NCBI GenBank assembly: GCA_002702575.1
Contig: PAAJ01000016.1
Coordinates: forward strand, 1 to 64,000
DNA length: 64,000 nt
Origin: Phycisphaerae bacterium
GTDB taxonomy: Bacteria; Planctomycetota; Phycisphaerae; Phycisphaerales; SM1A02
Direction: 5' to 3'
The notes below the pieces were generated by a model. The model searched no databases. It was not told the origin of the DNA and was given only the letters and a program-made list of their open reading frames with translations. A program made the position numbers and the translations under genes. Positions 19,095 through 30,166 of this stretch are shown piece after piece (the first letter of the stretch is position 1; each line of letters starts with the position of its first letter).

Positions 19095-20226
19095 CGTTCT
19101 GGTCCTGAACAGCGCGACGGGATGCATGCTCGAGCACTCCGAGGAGCAGAAGCACGAGCAGGACCTGGACGCCGACCAGGATCGCCTGCCATGGGGCGAG
19201 ATGGGCCAGTGAGACACCTGCGATTCCAGTGACCGCGGCAATGCACCAGATGACACCGACCGCACCTCGGGATGAAAGACCGCGTGCGACCAGCCGATGT
19301 GAATAGTGCTGTTGATCTCCGACAAAGGGACTTCGCCCCTGTTTCAATCTCAGCAGACTGACGGTCACCAGGTCGTAGAGCGGAACCGCGAGGATCGCCA
19401 ACGGCATGAAGATGCCGTACCACCCGCTGCCCATTCCCGTGCCCTGTTCGGCAGGGTTGTAGAACGTCGTGCGTGCGATGAGCACGGCCAGAGCGAAGCC
19501 GATCACGAGGGATCCGCCATCGCCCATGAAGATCCTGGCTGGAGCCACGTTGAAGACCAGGAAGCCAAGCAGCGATCCGATCAACACCGCCAGCGATGCC
19601 GCAATGAACCATTGATCATTCAGCAACGCCGCCGCCATCAGGAACCCCGCTGCGATCGCGGAAACGCCACCGGCAAGACCGTCCATGTTGTCCATGAAGT
19701 TGATGGCGTTCGTCACAAGCACGATCCAGAACACCGTGAGGATCACGCTTGGAACCGGTCCGATGCCCAGTGGTTCATCGATGACCTTCAGCAGTCGGAT
19801 ATCGAACCAGATCGCCAGGATCGTCGCCAGGGCGATCTGTACAAGCAGCTTCAACCATGGCCCGAGACCTCTTCGATCATCCAGTACACCGACGACATGG
19901 ATGATCAGCAGACTGAGCGCGAAGGCGATCACGGTCGGCATCGTGCCGGCCAGTCTGTCTTCGTATGCCGACAGATCAGGAACGATCGAGAGAAGACCAT
20001 CCCACGCGAAGCACACACAGAACGCCCCGACCAGCAAGGAAAGGATCAGGGGCCATGCGATGGCGATACCACCGATGTTGGGGATATTGCGAATGACCTT
20101 GTCATGGCCGGATGAACCTGGCGAATCCATGGCGCCGACACCACGTCCGATCCGGATGAGCAGTGCAGTCAGGATCACGCTCACGAAGAACGCTACGGGC
20201 ACCAGCAGAACCACGGGCCAGACCAT
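19087..20226 (-). CDS. Undecaprenyl-phosphate GlcNAc/hexosamine-1-phosphate transferase, MraY/WecA family
   Basis: VVGVLDDRRGLGPWLKLLVQ, NAINFMDNMDGLAGGVSAIAA, VAPARIFMGDGGSLVIGF motifs. Confidence 0.92.
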   Translation of the reverse strand: MVWPVVLLVPVAFFVSVILTALLIRIGRGVGAMDSPGSSGHDKVIRNIPNIGGIAIAWPLILSLLVGAFCVCFAWDGLLSIVPDLSAYEDRLAGTMPTVIAFALSLLIIHVVGVLDDRRGLGPWLKLLVQIALATILAIWFDIRLLKVIDEPLGIGPVPSVILTVFWIVLVTNAINFMDNMDGLAGGVSAIAAGFLMAAALLNDQWFIAASLAVLIGSLLGFLVFNVAPARIFMGDGGSLVIGFALAVLIARTTFYNPAEQGTGMGSGWYGIFMPLAILAVPLYDLVTVSLLRLKQGRSPFVGDQQHYSHRLVARGLSSRGAVGVIWCIAAVTGIAGVSLAHLAPWQAILVGVQVLLVLLLLGVLEHASRRAVQDQNDD

Positions 20227-20273
20227 GCATCCATGGTACCGACCGAACCCTTGATCATGTCATCCGAATGCCA

Positions 20274-20900
20274 TCAGGCTTTCGAAGAGGAATCCTGGTC
20301 TTGTTCCCAGTCCCCGGAAGGGACCATGAGGCTCGGATCCACCACATGCGTCGGATTGGTGATGATCGCTTCGAGCGTCTCCTCGGGCGTCTCATGATGA
20401 TGCAGATAGCCCATGACACCCCTGCTGATGAACTTGTTGGAGATCCCGTCCTCCAGCAGATTCACGAGGACATCCAATGCACCATTCACATTCACGAGGC
20501 CAATGGGCTTCTCATGATGGCCCAGCACTCGACCCACGAAGGCATCGAAGAACTCCTCGTAGGTGCCAAGACCACCGGGCATGACGATCACGGCGTCACC
20601 CTGGTCGATCAGGGCTTTCTTGCGCTCGGCGAGCGTCTCCATGACCAGAAGCTCATCGCAGTCGGGGTGTGCCTGTTCCAGTTCGACGAACTGCCTGGTC
20701 GTGATTCCGATGGTCTTCGCACCAGCGGCCTGCGCGCCTTCGAAGAGCGTTCCCATCAAGCCCACGCTGCCGCCTCCGAAGACAAGCGACAAGCCGCGTC
20801 TGCCAAGCAGCGTTCCCATCTCTCGGGCCGCATCCATGAAGACGGCATCGGCCCGTGTCGAAGAACTGCAGAAGACGGTGACTGACTTGATCGTACTCAT
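20274..20900 (-). CDS. LOG/TIGR00730-family Rossmann-fold protein
   Basis: VFCSSSTRADAVF...LGRRGLSLVFGGGSVGLMG...VMPGGLGTYEEFFDAFV (PGGxGTxxE motif). Confidence 0.88.
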   Translation of the reverse strand: MSTIKSVTVFCSSSTRADAVFMDAAREMGTLLGRRGLSLVFGGGSVGLMGTLFEGAQAAGAKTIGITTRQFVELEQAHPDCDELLVMETLAERKKALIDQGDAVIVMPGGLGTYEEFFDAFVGRVLGHHEKPIGLVNVNGALDVLVNLLEDGISNKFISRGVMGYLHHHETPEETLEAIITNPTHVVDPSLMVPSGDWEQDQDSSSKA

Positions 20901-20962
20901 CCCTACAGCCTAGCAGGGCACTCCTTCAGCCTGCCGCGGCGACACCCTCATACAATGGAACC

Positions 20963-21811
20963 GTGCAAAGCCAGGGACCCATCGGACTGATTGCAGGTGA
21001 GGGCCGACTTCCGGTCATCGTCGCCGAAGGCATGCGACAGGCTGGCCGTGAGGTCATGTGTGTCGCCTTTCGCGGCCATGCGGATTCCATGCTTGCTGCA
21101 CACTGTGATCGATACCGGACGGTCGGTCTCTACCGAATGGGCCAGTGGCTTCGGACATTGAGACGATGGGGCGCCTCCGAAGCCGTCATGGTCGGTCGGG
21201 TCTCCAAGGCCCGCATGCACGACCCGTTCCGGCTTGTCCGGGAAATCCCGGACATCCGAACCGCCCTGCTCTGGTATCGTCGACTTCGACACGATCGCCG
21301 GAACGCGACGGTCCTTGCAGCCGTTGCGGAAGAACTGGCGCGTGGAGGTGTTGACTTGCTGGATTCCACGACATTCATCGAACAGCACATGGCGGACGAT
21401 GGTGTTCTCGGCAACGTGCAGCCAACGGATCTGCAGAAGGCGGACATTGCGCTTGGCTGGCCACTGCTGGAGCAGACCGTGGAAATGGACATCGGGCAAT
21501 CCATGGCGCTACGCGAAGGTGATGTCATCGCCGTCGAAGCACTCGAGGGAACGACCGGCATGATCAGTCGTGCGGGTCAGCTCTGTCGGCGGAGTGGCTG
21601 GACACTCCTGAAGACTGCCAGCAATCATCATGATCGAAGATCCGACGTACCGACCATCGGTGTCCAGACCATCGAAGAACTGTCTGCAGCTGGTGCGGGT
21701 TGCGTCGCCATTGGATCCGGACGGGTCATCCTGATCGATCGACCAGCCGTCCTGGCGGCTGCAGACAAGGCGTCCATCGCGGTCGTCGGTGTTCCGGCAT
21801 CCGAGCGCTGA
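20963..21811 (+). CDS. lpxI: UDP-2,3-diacylglucosamine diphosphatase LpxI
   Basis: GPIGLIAGEGRLPVIVAEGMRQAGREVMCVAFRG... DUF1009-like full length; GTG start. Confidence 0.88.
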   Translation: MQSQGPIGLIAGEGRLPVIVAEGMRQAGREVMCVAFRGHADSMLAAHCDRYRTVGLYRMGQWLRTLRRWGASEAVMVGRVSKARMHDPFRLVREIPDIRTALLWYRRLRHDRRNATVLAAVAEELARGGVDLLDSTTFIEQHMADDGVLGNVQPTDLQKADIALGWPLLEQTVEMDIGQSMALREGDVIAVEALEGTTGMISRAGQLCRRSGWTLLKTASNHHDRRSDVPTIGVQTIEELSAAGAGCVAIGSGRVILIDRPAVLAAADKASIAVVGVPASER

Positions 21812-21816
21812 TTCCC

Positions 21817-22434
21817 ATGCCCGATGATCAGAAGCCTCAGGGCAAGAGATGGGTTTCACGCGCCGGCGAGAAGATGGATCACGCCCTGACGACCTTCGGA
21901 CTGGATGTGACCGGCATGCGGTGTGCGGACTTCGGATGCAGCACCGGTGGCTTCACGGACTGCCTCCTGCAACGAGGTGCGGCCAGTGTCATCGCCGTGG
22001 ATACCGGTTATGGCGTGCTCGACTGGTCACTGAGACAAGATGATCGGGTGGATGTCCGGGAGCGTTCGAATGTCCTGCATGCCACCCCACCGGAGGACCC
22101 CGTCGACCTTGTGGTCATCGATGTCGGCTGGACACCCCAGGCGCGAGTCCTCCCGGTCGCCGCGAACTGGATCGGACCGGGCGGTCGCGTGATCTCCCTC
22201 ATCAAACCCCACTACGAGCGTTCCGCCGAGACACGGGGCCGAGGCCCCGTTCGACTCGAGGATGAGGATGCCCGGTTGGCCTTTGAGGAGACCCTGTCGA
22301 GGATGCCCGGACTCGGCTGGGAAGTACTTGCCCACACCCCCTCCCCAATTCGCGGGGCCAAGAGTGGGAAGGGTCGAAAAGGCGGCGGAAATCTCGAGTT
22401 TCTGGCCATGATCCAGCCCTTTTCAGGAAGCTGA
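21817..22434 (+). CDS. TlyA/FtsJ-like SAM-dependent rRNA methyltransferase (no S4 domain)
   Basis: WVSRAGEKMDHALTTFGLDVTGMRCADFGCSTGGFTDCLLQRGAASVIAVDTGYG. Confidence 0.85.
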   Translation: MPDDQKPQGKRWVSRAGEKMDHALTTFGLDVTGMRCADFGCSTGGFTDCLLQRGAASVIAVDTGYGVLDWSLRQDDRVDVRERSNVLHATPPEDPVDLVVIDVGWTPQARVLPVAANWIGPGGRVISLIKPHYERSAETRGRGPVRLEDEDARLAFEETLSRMPGLGWEVLAHTPSPIRGAKSGKGRKGGGNLEFLAMIQPFSGS

Positions 22435-22591
22435 TCCACTGGCTTTTTCGTGGGCTGCAAAGCCGCGTGAGAACCCTCGCGGAAGGCCTCTTTCAGGTAG
22501 AATGACCAGTCCGGAATCGGACGCGGTTCGGCTTGTTCGGACCCCCGTCTGAGAACTGGATTTCCATGGAAGATTCGAGACCACACACACG

Positions 22592-25225
22592 ATGACTGAT
22601 CGCGACATGCCAATGGATGATGCCCAGTCACCCGACCCTTCGACCAATGGTCATGGGCACGTGATCGAGCAGCAGATCGATCGGGAACTGCATGACAGTT
22701 ACCTGACCTATGCCATGTCCACCATCATGGACAGGGCGTTGCCCGATGTCCGCGACGGCATGAAACCTTCACAACGTCGCATCATGGTCGCGATGAACGA
22801 TCTGAATCTGTCGCCTGGTCGCAAGCATCGTAAATGCGCGAAGATCGCCGGCGACACCTCCGGCAACTATCACCCCCACGGCGAGTCCGTCATCTATCCG
22901 ACCCTGGTCAATCTTGGACAGGACTGGAAGATGCGCGCGATGCTCGTGGACAAGCAGGGCAACTTCGGATCCATCGATGGTGATCCACCGGCTGCCATGC
23001 GATACACGGAAGCTCGCCTGACGCCGGTTGCCGTGGAGATGCTGGACGACCTCAAGCTCGACACGGTCGATTTCGTCGCCAACTACGACGAGACCAGGAC
23101 AGAACCAACGGTTCTGCCAGGCCGGTTCCCGAATCTTCTGGTCAATGGATCCAACGGCATCGCAGTCGGCATGGCCTGCTCGATGCCGCCACACAATCCA
23201 ACGGAAGTCTGCGACGCGATCATCGCGATGATCGACGAACCCGATATCGAAATCGAAAAGCTTCTGGAAATCATGCCGGGGCCGGACTTCCCAACCGGAG
23301 GTGTCATCGTCGGCCGCTCCGGAATCGCACAAGCCGCCGTCAACGGACGAGGTCGTGTCCGAGTTCGCGGTCGTGTGACCCACGAGACAGTCGGCAAGCG
23401 TGAAGCCATCGTCATCAACGAGATCCCATACCAGGTCGTTCAGAACAATCTGATCGACAAGATGGTCGACGCGACGAAATCAGGTCGAATCGAAGGCATC
23501 TCGGACATCAAGAACCTGTCGGGCAAGTCCCACCGGACCCGTATCGTCGTCTACCTCAAGAAAGGTGCCGATCCTGATGTGGTCGAGAAACAGCTGTACC
23601 GGCATACACCGCTGCAGACGACCTATTCGATCATCAACATCGCACTGGATCGAAACAGACCGCGGACACTCGGCCTCAAGCCACTGATCCGCTGCTACAT
23701 CGATCACCGCCGAAACGTGATTCGCCGGCGGACGGAATACCTGCTTCGCGAAGCCCGTAAACAGGCCCACAAACTGGAAGGTCTGATTCTGGCAGTCTGC
23801 GATGTGGACGACGTGATCAAGCTGATCCGTGCCAGCAGAACTCGGGAGGAAGCCATCCAGTCCCTGATGGACAGAGCCTTCCAGATCGCGTCCTCCCATG
23901 AGTATGCACCGCAGGTACCCGCAGCGCTCCTCGAACGCTCACAGCAAGGTGATGGCATCACGCTCACGCGTGTTCAGGCCGAAGCCATTGGTGCCCTGCG
24001 GCTCATTCAGCTCGTCGGACTTGAAATCGAGAAACTGACAGCCGAGTACACGTCCCTGCTTGAGCAGATCGAAGAATACGAGTCCATCCTCAACAGCGAG
24101 GAACGAGTCCTTCATCTGATCCGTGAGGATTGCATCTCCATTCGAGATCGATTCGGATCGCCTCGCAAGACGGCCATCGAGGAGGGTGAAGACGACGGCT
24201 TCGACATGGCCGAGCTGATTACGGAACACGATGTCGTCGTCACCATCTCCCATGAGGGATACATCAAGCGTGTACCGCTCGAGACGTATCGCGAACAGGG
24301 TCGTGGAGGCCGAGGCATCAAGGGCGCGGGAACTCGCGATGAGGATTTCATCGAGCACCTGTTCTCCTCCTCCAGCCATGACGACCTTCTCTGCTTCACG
24401 GACACGGGCCGCGTGTTCAAGCTCAAGGTCTGGCAGGTCCCGGAAATGTCGCGGACCAGTCGTGGCCGAGCCATCGTCAACCTCCTTCGACTGAAGGACG
24501 GCGAACGAGTCGTGGCGTTCCTGAGTATCAAGGACTTCGAGAAGGGCGAGAACTTCCTCTTCTTCGCCACGGCAAGTGGTCGAGTCAAGCGGACGGCCCT
24601 GAGCGACTACAGGAACGTGAATGTTGCAGGGATCAACGCAATCAATCTTCGTGACGGTGATCGCCTGATCGGCATCGTCCACACAGACGGCAGCGACCAT
24701 GTCCTGCTGGCAACCGCCGAAGGCATGTCCATCCGATTCGATGAAAATGACGCTCGCGTCATGGGACGCGCCGCATCGGGCGTCAAGGGAATCGACCTGG
24801 CGAAGGACGACGAGGTCGTCGGCCTCGTTCGTGTGATCGACGACGCCGACCTGCTGACCGTGACCGAAAACGGCTACGGAAAGCGAACCGCCATGGAGGA
24901 GTACCTCGTCCGTTCGGAGGGTGGCGCAGTTCGACCACAGAGCCGAGGCGGCAAGGGACGCCGCGACATCCGCACCACGGAACGAAACGGCAAGGTCGTT
25001 TCCATCCGGTGCCTTGAATTCGGTGAATCCGTGATCCTGGTCAGCATCGGTGGCATGCTCGTCAGAATTCCTGGCGACTCCATCAGTCAAATCGGTCGAA
25101 ACACCATGGGTGTCCGACTGGTCAACCTGAAGGCCGGAGATACGGTCGTAGCCACCGCCAAGGCCCAGGAAGGCGACGAGTCCTCCGAAACGGAGGTCCC
25201 GAGCGAGCAGACCGAACACGCCTGA
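22592..25225 (+). CDS. gyrA: DNA gyrase subunit A
   Basis: [33 protein letters not shown]...[20 protein letters not shown]...[32 protein letters not shown]. Confidence 0.98.
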   Translation: MTDRDMPMDDAQSPDPSTNGHGHVIEQQIDRELHDSYLTYAMSTIMDRALPDVRDGMKPSQRRIMVAMNDLNLSPGRKHRKCAKIAGDTSGNYHPHGESVIYPTLVNLGQDWKMRAMLVDKQGNFGSIDGDPPAAMRYTEARLTPVAVEMLDDLKLDTVDFVANYDETRTEPTVLPGRFPNLLVNGSNGIAVGMACSMPPHNPTEVCDAIIAMIDEPDIEIEKLLEIMPGPDFPTGGVIVGRSGIAQAAVNGRGRVRVRGRVTHETVGKREAIVINEIPYQVVQNNLIDKMVDATKSGRIEGISDIKNLSGKSHRTRIVVYLKKGADPDVVEKQLYRHTPLQTTYSIINIALDRNRPRTLGLKPLIRCYIDHRRNVIRRRTEYLLREARKQAHKLEGLILAVCDVDDVIKLIRASRTREEAIQSLMDRAFQIASSHEYAPQVPAALLERSQQGDGITLTRVQAEAIGALRLIQLVGLEIEKLTAEYTSLLEQIEEYESILNSEERVLHLIREDCISIRDRFGSPRKTAIEEGEDDGFDMAELITEHDVVVTISHEGYIKRVPLETYREQGRGGRGIKGAGTRDEDFIEHLFSSSSHDDLLCFTDTGRVFKLKVWQVPEMSRTSRGRAIVNLLRLKDGERVVAFLSIKDFEKGENFLFFATASGRVKRTALSDYRNVNVAGINAINLRDGDRLIGIVHTDGSDHVLLATAEGMSIRFDENDARVMGRAASGVKGIDLAKDDEVVGLVRVIDDADLLTVTENGYGKRTAMEEYLVRSEGGAVRPQSRGGKGRRDIRTTERNGKVVSIRCLEFGESVILVSIGGMLVRIPGDSISQIGRNTMGVRLVNLKAGDTVVATAKAQEGDESSETEVPSEQTEHA

Positions 25226-25290
25226 CACACCATGTCGGGTAGGATGAATGAGCACCACCCGCACGGGAACGCACTAGAGGGAGAGTCATC

Positions 25291-25647
25291 ATGGCCCTGA
25301 ATTCATGGTCCGACACGATTGTCATCGCAGAGCTGAATGATGAGCCCATGTTCTCTGAGGACATGGATAATCTTCTTCAGCGACTTCGAACACTCCGCGA
25401 TGCCAAGGAAGAGGTTCCTGATGTCATCGTGGATCTCCAGAATGTCGCAACGGTGAATTCCTCGAATCTCGCAGCGCTGCTCACGGCACGTGAACTGCTT
25501 GAGAAGGCGGAGCCCAAGCATCGCCTGATCATCTGCAGCGTGAGTGACGGAATCTGGACCGCACTGCTGGCGACCGGACTGGACCGCATCTTCACCTTCA
25601 GCGAAAACGTGACCACGGCATTGGCGACGCTTCAGCTGGATCTCTAG
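25291..25647 (+). CDS. STAS-domain protein (anti-sigma factor antagonist-like)
   Basis: 118 aa; VPDVIVDLQNVATVNSSNLAALLTARELLEKAEPKHRLIICSVSDGIWTALLATGLDRIF. Confidence 0.82.
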   Translation: MALNSWSDTIVIAELNDEPMFSEDMDNLLQRLRTLRDAKEEVPDVIVDLQNVATVNSSNLAALLTARELLEKAEPKHRLIICSVSDGIWTALLATGLDRIFTFSENVTTALATLQLDL

Positions 25648-25664
25648 TCGGCACGAGGCACTTC

Positions 25665-26102
25665 ATGCTCAGACTTCGTCGGGAAGAACTCGAACCACGC
25701 ATCGAACTGATGCCCCTGATCGACGTGATCTTCCTGATCCTGACGTTCTTCATCTATGCCATGGTCCTCATGGTCCGTGTCGATGTTCTGCCCGTCCCGC
25801 TTGAAACCTACGCATCATCCGACGAGCCCAAGAGCACTCCTGCCGTGGGCATCACACTGAGACTGGATGGGTCCATCTATGTCGGACACGATGAAGTTGG
25901 ACTGAACAACGTCCTTCAGTCCGTCCAGCAGGTCCTCGAGGACGAGCCTGGAACCATCGTCTACCTCGTCATGGAGGATGGCAACGGCACGGTTGACCGT
26001 GGACCGATCCTGACGGGGCTGTGGGACAGTCTTCATCTCGCAGGCATTGATATCCAGCTGGTCGGCCAGGATCGTGAAGGCCTGGAGCCACCGAATCCAT
26101 GA
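25665..26102 (+). CDS. ExbD/TolR-family biopolymer transport protein
   Basis: IELMPLIDVIFLILTFFIYAMVLMVRV TM segment with conserved Asp. Confidence 0.88.
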   Translation: MLRLRREELEPRIELMPLIDVIFLILTFFIYAMVLMVRVDVLPVPLETYASSDEPKSTPAVGITLRLDGSIYVGHDEVGLNNVLQSVQQVLEDEPGTIVYLVMEDGNGTVDRGPILTGLWDSLHLAGIDIQLVGQDREGLEPPNP

Positions 26103-27349
26103 TGACCCGGGAGCGTTACATCATCTGGATTGCGCTCGTGGCATCCATCGGGATTCATCTCTTCATCCTGTTGCCTGGACTCGTCGAGGCATCCACGGCA
26201 GCGAAGCGTGTTGAAGAAGACACCGCGGTCGTGAACAAGTCGGAGTTCAAGCGGGAAGAAGAGGAAGAAGAAAAGCTGGAGCTCGGTATCGACGAGTCGG
26301 AAGCCTCCACGCTGACCTGGATCGGCTACAAGGAATATCAGGAACACATGGCACGGCTCGCCGAGGTGGAGCAGGCTGAACTGCAGGCTGGCGCCGCCAT
26401 GCCTGTCTCCGGCGGTGCGCCTCCGGCACCCGAGGTTCCTCAGGTCACGCCTCAGCAACCCACGGAGCCGACCACCCAGACACAGGAGCCTTCGCCTGAA
26501 GCAGCAATGGAACCTGCCCAGGATCAGGAGATCGCTTCAAACGCACAGCCACAGGATGCGACACCCGCCCCTCAGGCCAGTCCGGAATCATCAACGCCCA
26601 GTGAAGCACCCCCGCCACCGGGCGGCCTGAAGAAGTTGCCCGAGGGCCCCGCCCCACCCGGTGAAACAACCAACCCTGAAACAGGCATCGAGACACCAAA
26701 GCCGGCAGAAACCCTTCCGGAATCACAGGATCAGAAACCAACGGATCCGGTCCAGAATCCACAGGATGCACAGAAGCCGGCATCCGACGAGCAGGCCCCG
26801 AAGCCACAGTCGCCACCCGAGCAGACCAAGCCGGACAAGACGACGCCCGAGCAGCCCAAGCCACCGACGGAACCCACGCCACCGGTACAACCAACTCAGC
26901 CCGGCCCTGGCGGTACGGCCGGTGACGGTCCACCAGCACCGGATTCAATGCCTGCACGAGATGAAACGGAGCAGGACCTTCCTCCAGTTCCGGATGCGGC
27001 GAAATCGGATTCCCAAGCCACATCGACCGTCAAGGTCCCGATGAAGGATTGGAAGAAAGGCAAGCCACTGGCAGCTCATGGCCTCCGACTCTTTCCACGC
27101 CGCCCGACTTTCACAGCCTTGCAGGGTGTCACGAATGGTGGCAGCAAGAACATTCTTGTTCGATTCGAGTTCGCGAGCAACGGCAAGCCTGCCAAGGTCA
27201 CCCTGGTCAGAGGATCCGGCAATCCTTCACTGGATCGCCTGTTCAAGGCAAGCTTCTACCAGTGGCGAGCCAGCGGCAAGCAGCTCTCGAAGCTGAAGAA
27301 GAAGGAATATGTTCCGATTCAGCTGGAAATCATCCTGACGGTGAACTGA
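26099..27349 (+). CDS. TonB/TolA-like energy transducer with proline-rich spacer
   Basis: N-term TM; long P/E/Q/K-rich spacer; C-term ILVRFEFASNGKPAKVTLVRGSGNPSLDRLFKASFYQWRASGK. Confidence 0.75.
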   Translation: MMTRERYIIWIALVASIGIHLFILLPGLVEASTAAKRVEEDTAVVNKSEFKREEEEEEKLELGIDESEASTLTWIGYKEYQEHMARLAEVEQAELQAGAAMPVSGGAPPAPEVPQVTPQQPTEPTTQTQEPSPEAAMEPAQDQEIASNAQPQDATPAPQASPESSTPSEAPPPPGGLKKLPEGPAPPGETTNPETGIETPKPAETLPESQDQKPTDPVQNPQDAQKPASDEQAPKPQSPPEQTKPDKTTPEQPKPPTEPTPPVQPTQPGPGGTAGDGPPAPDSMPARDETEQDLPPVPDAAKSDSQATSTVKVPMKDWKKGKPLAAHGLRLFPRRPTFTALQGVTNGGSKNILVRFEFASNGKPAKVTLVRGSGNPSLDRLFKASFYQWRASGKQLSKLKKKEYVPIQLEIILTVN

Positions 27350-28142
27350 CCACGGGATTCTGGAACTTCTCACGCCACGTCTGCATGCGAGCCTCGTCGG
27401 TCATGACGTAGCTCAACGGTGTCACGCTCGCATGACCATCCAGAACCGCCTCGACATCCGAACCAGGAGCGGTCTTCGCGAAGGTCAAGCCGGTACCCGC
27501 AGCCCAGTAGTAAACCTGACCGTAGGGACTCGTCCGTCGCTCGTAGGCCTCTTCCAACGGAGCGCTGTTCATGCCGACCACACGGACCTCGGGCATGGGC
27601 TGATCGGCCAACTCCGTCTTTGGAATATTGATGTTCACGACTTCGTGAGGATCGAGCGTTCTCTCCAGCACACGATCAATGATCGCCCGCCCGATTTCCG
27701 CAGCCCGATCCCACTGCGTGCGTTTACGATCTCTGAGCAGCAGACTCACGGCAATCGACGGAACACCGAGAAATGCCGATTCGATCGCCGCGGCCACCGT
27801 ACCCGAATAGATCACGTTGATCCCGATGTTGGCGCCGCTGTTCATTCCACTGATTGTGAGATCAGGACGACTGCCTTCACCAAACCGGTCTTCCCAGAGC
27901 TCACGCATGGCGAGCTTCACACAGTCCGCAGGTCGTCCGTCCACTGCGATTCCCCTGACGCCCGGCATCATCTCGACTTCGGTGACCATCAGGGGTTCCG
28001 TATAGGTAATGCCATGACTCGTCGCGGACTGAACCGTCTTGGGCGCGATCACGACGATCTCCCCGAGGCCTTGAATCGCCTTGTACAGCGCACGAATCCC
28101 CGGAGCCATGATGCCGTCATCGTTCGTCAACAGGATGCGCAT
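27330..28142 (-). CDS. surE: 5'/3'-nucleotidase SurE
   Basis: MRILLTNDDGIMAPGIRALYKAIQGLGEIVVIAPKTVQSATSHGIT...SGMNSGANIGINVIYSGTVAAA. Confidence 0.96.
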   Translation of the reverse strand: MRILLTNDDGIMAPGIRALYKAIQGLGEIVVIAPKTVQSATSHGITYTEPLMVTEVEMMPGVRGIAVDGRPADCVKLAMRELWEDRFGEGSRPDLTISGMNSGANIGINVIYSGTVAAAIESAFLGVPSIAVSLLLRDRKRTQWDRAAEIGRAIIDRVLERTLDPHEVVNINIPKTELADQPMPEVRVVGMNSAPLEEAYERRTSPYGQVYYWAAGTGLTFAKTAPGSDVEAVLDGHASVTPLSYVMTDEARMQTWREKFQNPVVSSPSG

Positions 28143-28162
28143 AGCGTTGATTCCTTGCTTCT

Positions 28163-29362
28163 TCAGCGAGCTTCCAATACGTACGAGCGACCACCCCATG
28201 TGACCGGCTCACCACGCTGCAGGACCTTGGCGCCATCTCTGAGGATGCGGGCCAGATCCTCGCAACCAAGGGGAAATCGCCAGACATCCCACGGGGTCTG
28301 GTTGAAGGTTCGATAGATCGCGGCCAGCACACCAAGCTGCGTCAGCAGTGCAAGCATCGAGACGATCAGAACCGTCAGGCCGGATGCCGGTTCGCCCAGC
28401 GACCAGGTCACAGCACCGACTCCGATGCCCAGCAGGCAGCCCAGTGGCCCCATGAGACCAAGCAGTCTCATGCGAAACGCCCAACGTTTCATCCGATCTG
28501 GTTTGCGACGGCACGACTCGATGAAGATCCGCTGCCAGCCTCGTCGAAACGCCGTCGAGGATGAATACATGGAGCACACGAGCATGCCGTCGGAGCTCCT
28601 CAGGTGGACTCGTCCGCCTTCGGATTCGACTCGACGCGCGAACGCGATGTCCTCCAGAAGATCATCCCGGACGGCTTCATGTCCACCGATCTTCTCATAC
28701 CACTCTCGATCAAAGAGCATGAACTGACCATTTGCAAAGGGTCTCGAGTCCGTCTCCCTGTTCACTCGATCAGGTGGATAGAGCGTCAACAGCAACATGG
28801 ACGCCACAGTCTGGGTCCGTCGTTCATAGATCGCGTCCGTCGTCAGTTTCGACAACAGACTCAGCATCGAAGACTGCTTCGCTCTGGCCGAATTCACAGC
28901 CGATCGGATCAGTTCCGGAGCGGAGAAGGTGTCCGCATCCATGAAGATCAGGTAGCGACCACACGCTCCAGCCGCACCCAGTCTTGCCGCATTGCACTTC
29001 CCTGCCCAGGAGTCCGGACAGTCGTGATTCTCGATGATCCGGACCCGATCATCGCCACGACTGGCCTCACGCAGAATGCTGACCGTTTCATCGGTACAGC
29101 GATCCGCCACGAAGATGATCTCGAGATTGGGCCAGTTCTGAGCCATCAGACTTCGAACACAACGGTCGATGATCCTGGCCTCATTGTGAGCAGGAACGAT
29201 GATGGACACCATCTCTTCGTCGATCTCATCATCATGGTGCTGCTGGATCCCCAGGCCCGTTCCCAGCGCTCGATTCAGCCGCCAACCAACCACGGCCCAT
29301 ACCGCAAGGGTGAGCAGTGAAATGACAAGTGCAATCCAGCAAAGCACCATCAGAGCGATCAT
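28163..29362 (-). CDS. Glycosyltransferase family 2
   Basis: VSIIVPAHNEARIIDRCVRSLMAQNWPNLEIIFVADRCTDET...LIFMDADTF; membrane segments. Confidence 0.88.
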   Translation of the reverse strand: MIALMVLCWIALVISLLTLAVWAVVGWRLNRALGTGLGIQQHHDDEIDEEMVSIIVPAHNEARIIDRCVRSLMAQNWPNLEIIFVADRCTDETVSILREASRGDDRVRIIENHDCPDSWAGKCNAARLGAAGACGRYLIFMDADTFSAPELIRSAVNSARAKQSSMLSLLSKLTTDAIYERRTQTVASMLLLTLYPPDRVNRETDSRPFANGQFMLFDREWYEKIGGHEAVRDDLLEDIAFARRVESEGGRVHLRSSDGMLVCSMYSSSTAFRRGWQRIFIESCRRKPDRMKRWAFRMRLLGLMGPLGCLLGIGVGAVTWSLGEPASGLTVLIVSMLALLTQLGVLAAIYRTFNQTPWDVWRFPLGCEDLARILRDGAKVLQRGEPVTWGGRSYVLEAR

Positions 29363-29452
29363 TCTCGAAGTGTAGCGAAAACGGCATGTCGACAAGGATC
29401 GATCCCATCCTGCGTCCCTTCCAGCGCCACCATGGGATCGTTAGACTTCGGC

Positions 29453-30130
29453 ATGAACGAATCCAGCAGAACAAACGCACCTCTGATCTTCGACCGCGCG
29501 GGTATTCGAGAAGTGGATCGACGTGCCATCGAAGTTCATGGAATGAACGGACTTGTTCTGATGGAGAATGCGGCCGTCGGTGCTTCGAGGATCGCGTTCG
29601 ATTATCTCAAGGGAACACGCGTCGTCATCGCATGCGGCTCGGGAAACAACGGTGGCGACGGATACGCCATGGCACGGCATCTTCACAATGGCGGTGTCGA
29701 TGTCCGGATCCTGGCGTGTTCTCAACCACGACAGGATTCCGATGCCTGGCAGAATGCACGAATCGCACACACCATGGATCTGCCCATCGAAGAAGATCTT
29801 GATGTGCTCTCACAGGCCGATCTTGTCATCGATGCGCTTCTGGGCACCGGATTGGATCGACCGGTGAAGGATCGATATCTGGACTGCATCGAACGAATCA
29901 ACAGCATGCCGACGACGACTTTGTCGATCGACATCCCATCCGGTCTCGATGCCGATACGGGACGCCCCCTTGGTACCGCCATGCGAGCGACGGCAACCGC
30001 CACGTTCGTCGGATGGAAATCAGGTTTCCTGCAGGACACTGCCAAGGCCTTTACAGGCTCGATCCACGTGGTCGACATCGGGGTCCCGGCAGCCCTGGCA
30101 ACCGCCCTGTGCCTGCCTCAGCCCGAATGA
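29453..30130 (+). CDS. nnrE: NAD(P)H-hydrate epimerase (YjeF N-terminal domain)
   Basis: FDRAGIREVDRRAIEVHGMNGLVLMENAA...VVIACGSGNNGGDGYAMARHL...SIDIPSGLDADTG. Confidence 0.92.
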   Translation: MNESSRTNAPLIFDRAGIREVDRRAIEVHGMNGLVLMENAAVGASRIAFDYLKGTRVVIACGSGNNGGDGYAMARHLHNGGVDVRILACSQPRQDSDAWQNARIAHTMDLPIEEDLDVLSQADLVIDALLGTGLDRPVKDRYLDCIERINSMPTTTLSIDIPSGLDADTGRPLGTAMRATATATFVGWKSGFLQDTAKAFTGSIHVVDIGVPAALATALCLPQPE

Positions 30131-30166
30131 TGGCGGAAAATCTCCAGCGGCTATCATTCGCATCTC

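Noticed and set aside
23939-25264. 441-aa minus-strand ORF inside gyrA
   Set aside because: Antisense shadow of gyrA
27330-27349. 20-bp overlap of convergent TonB-like and surE coding ends
   Set aside because: Both genes are well supported and short 3' overlaps are common in compact genomes; not evidence of a special system
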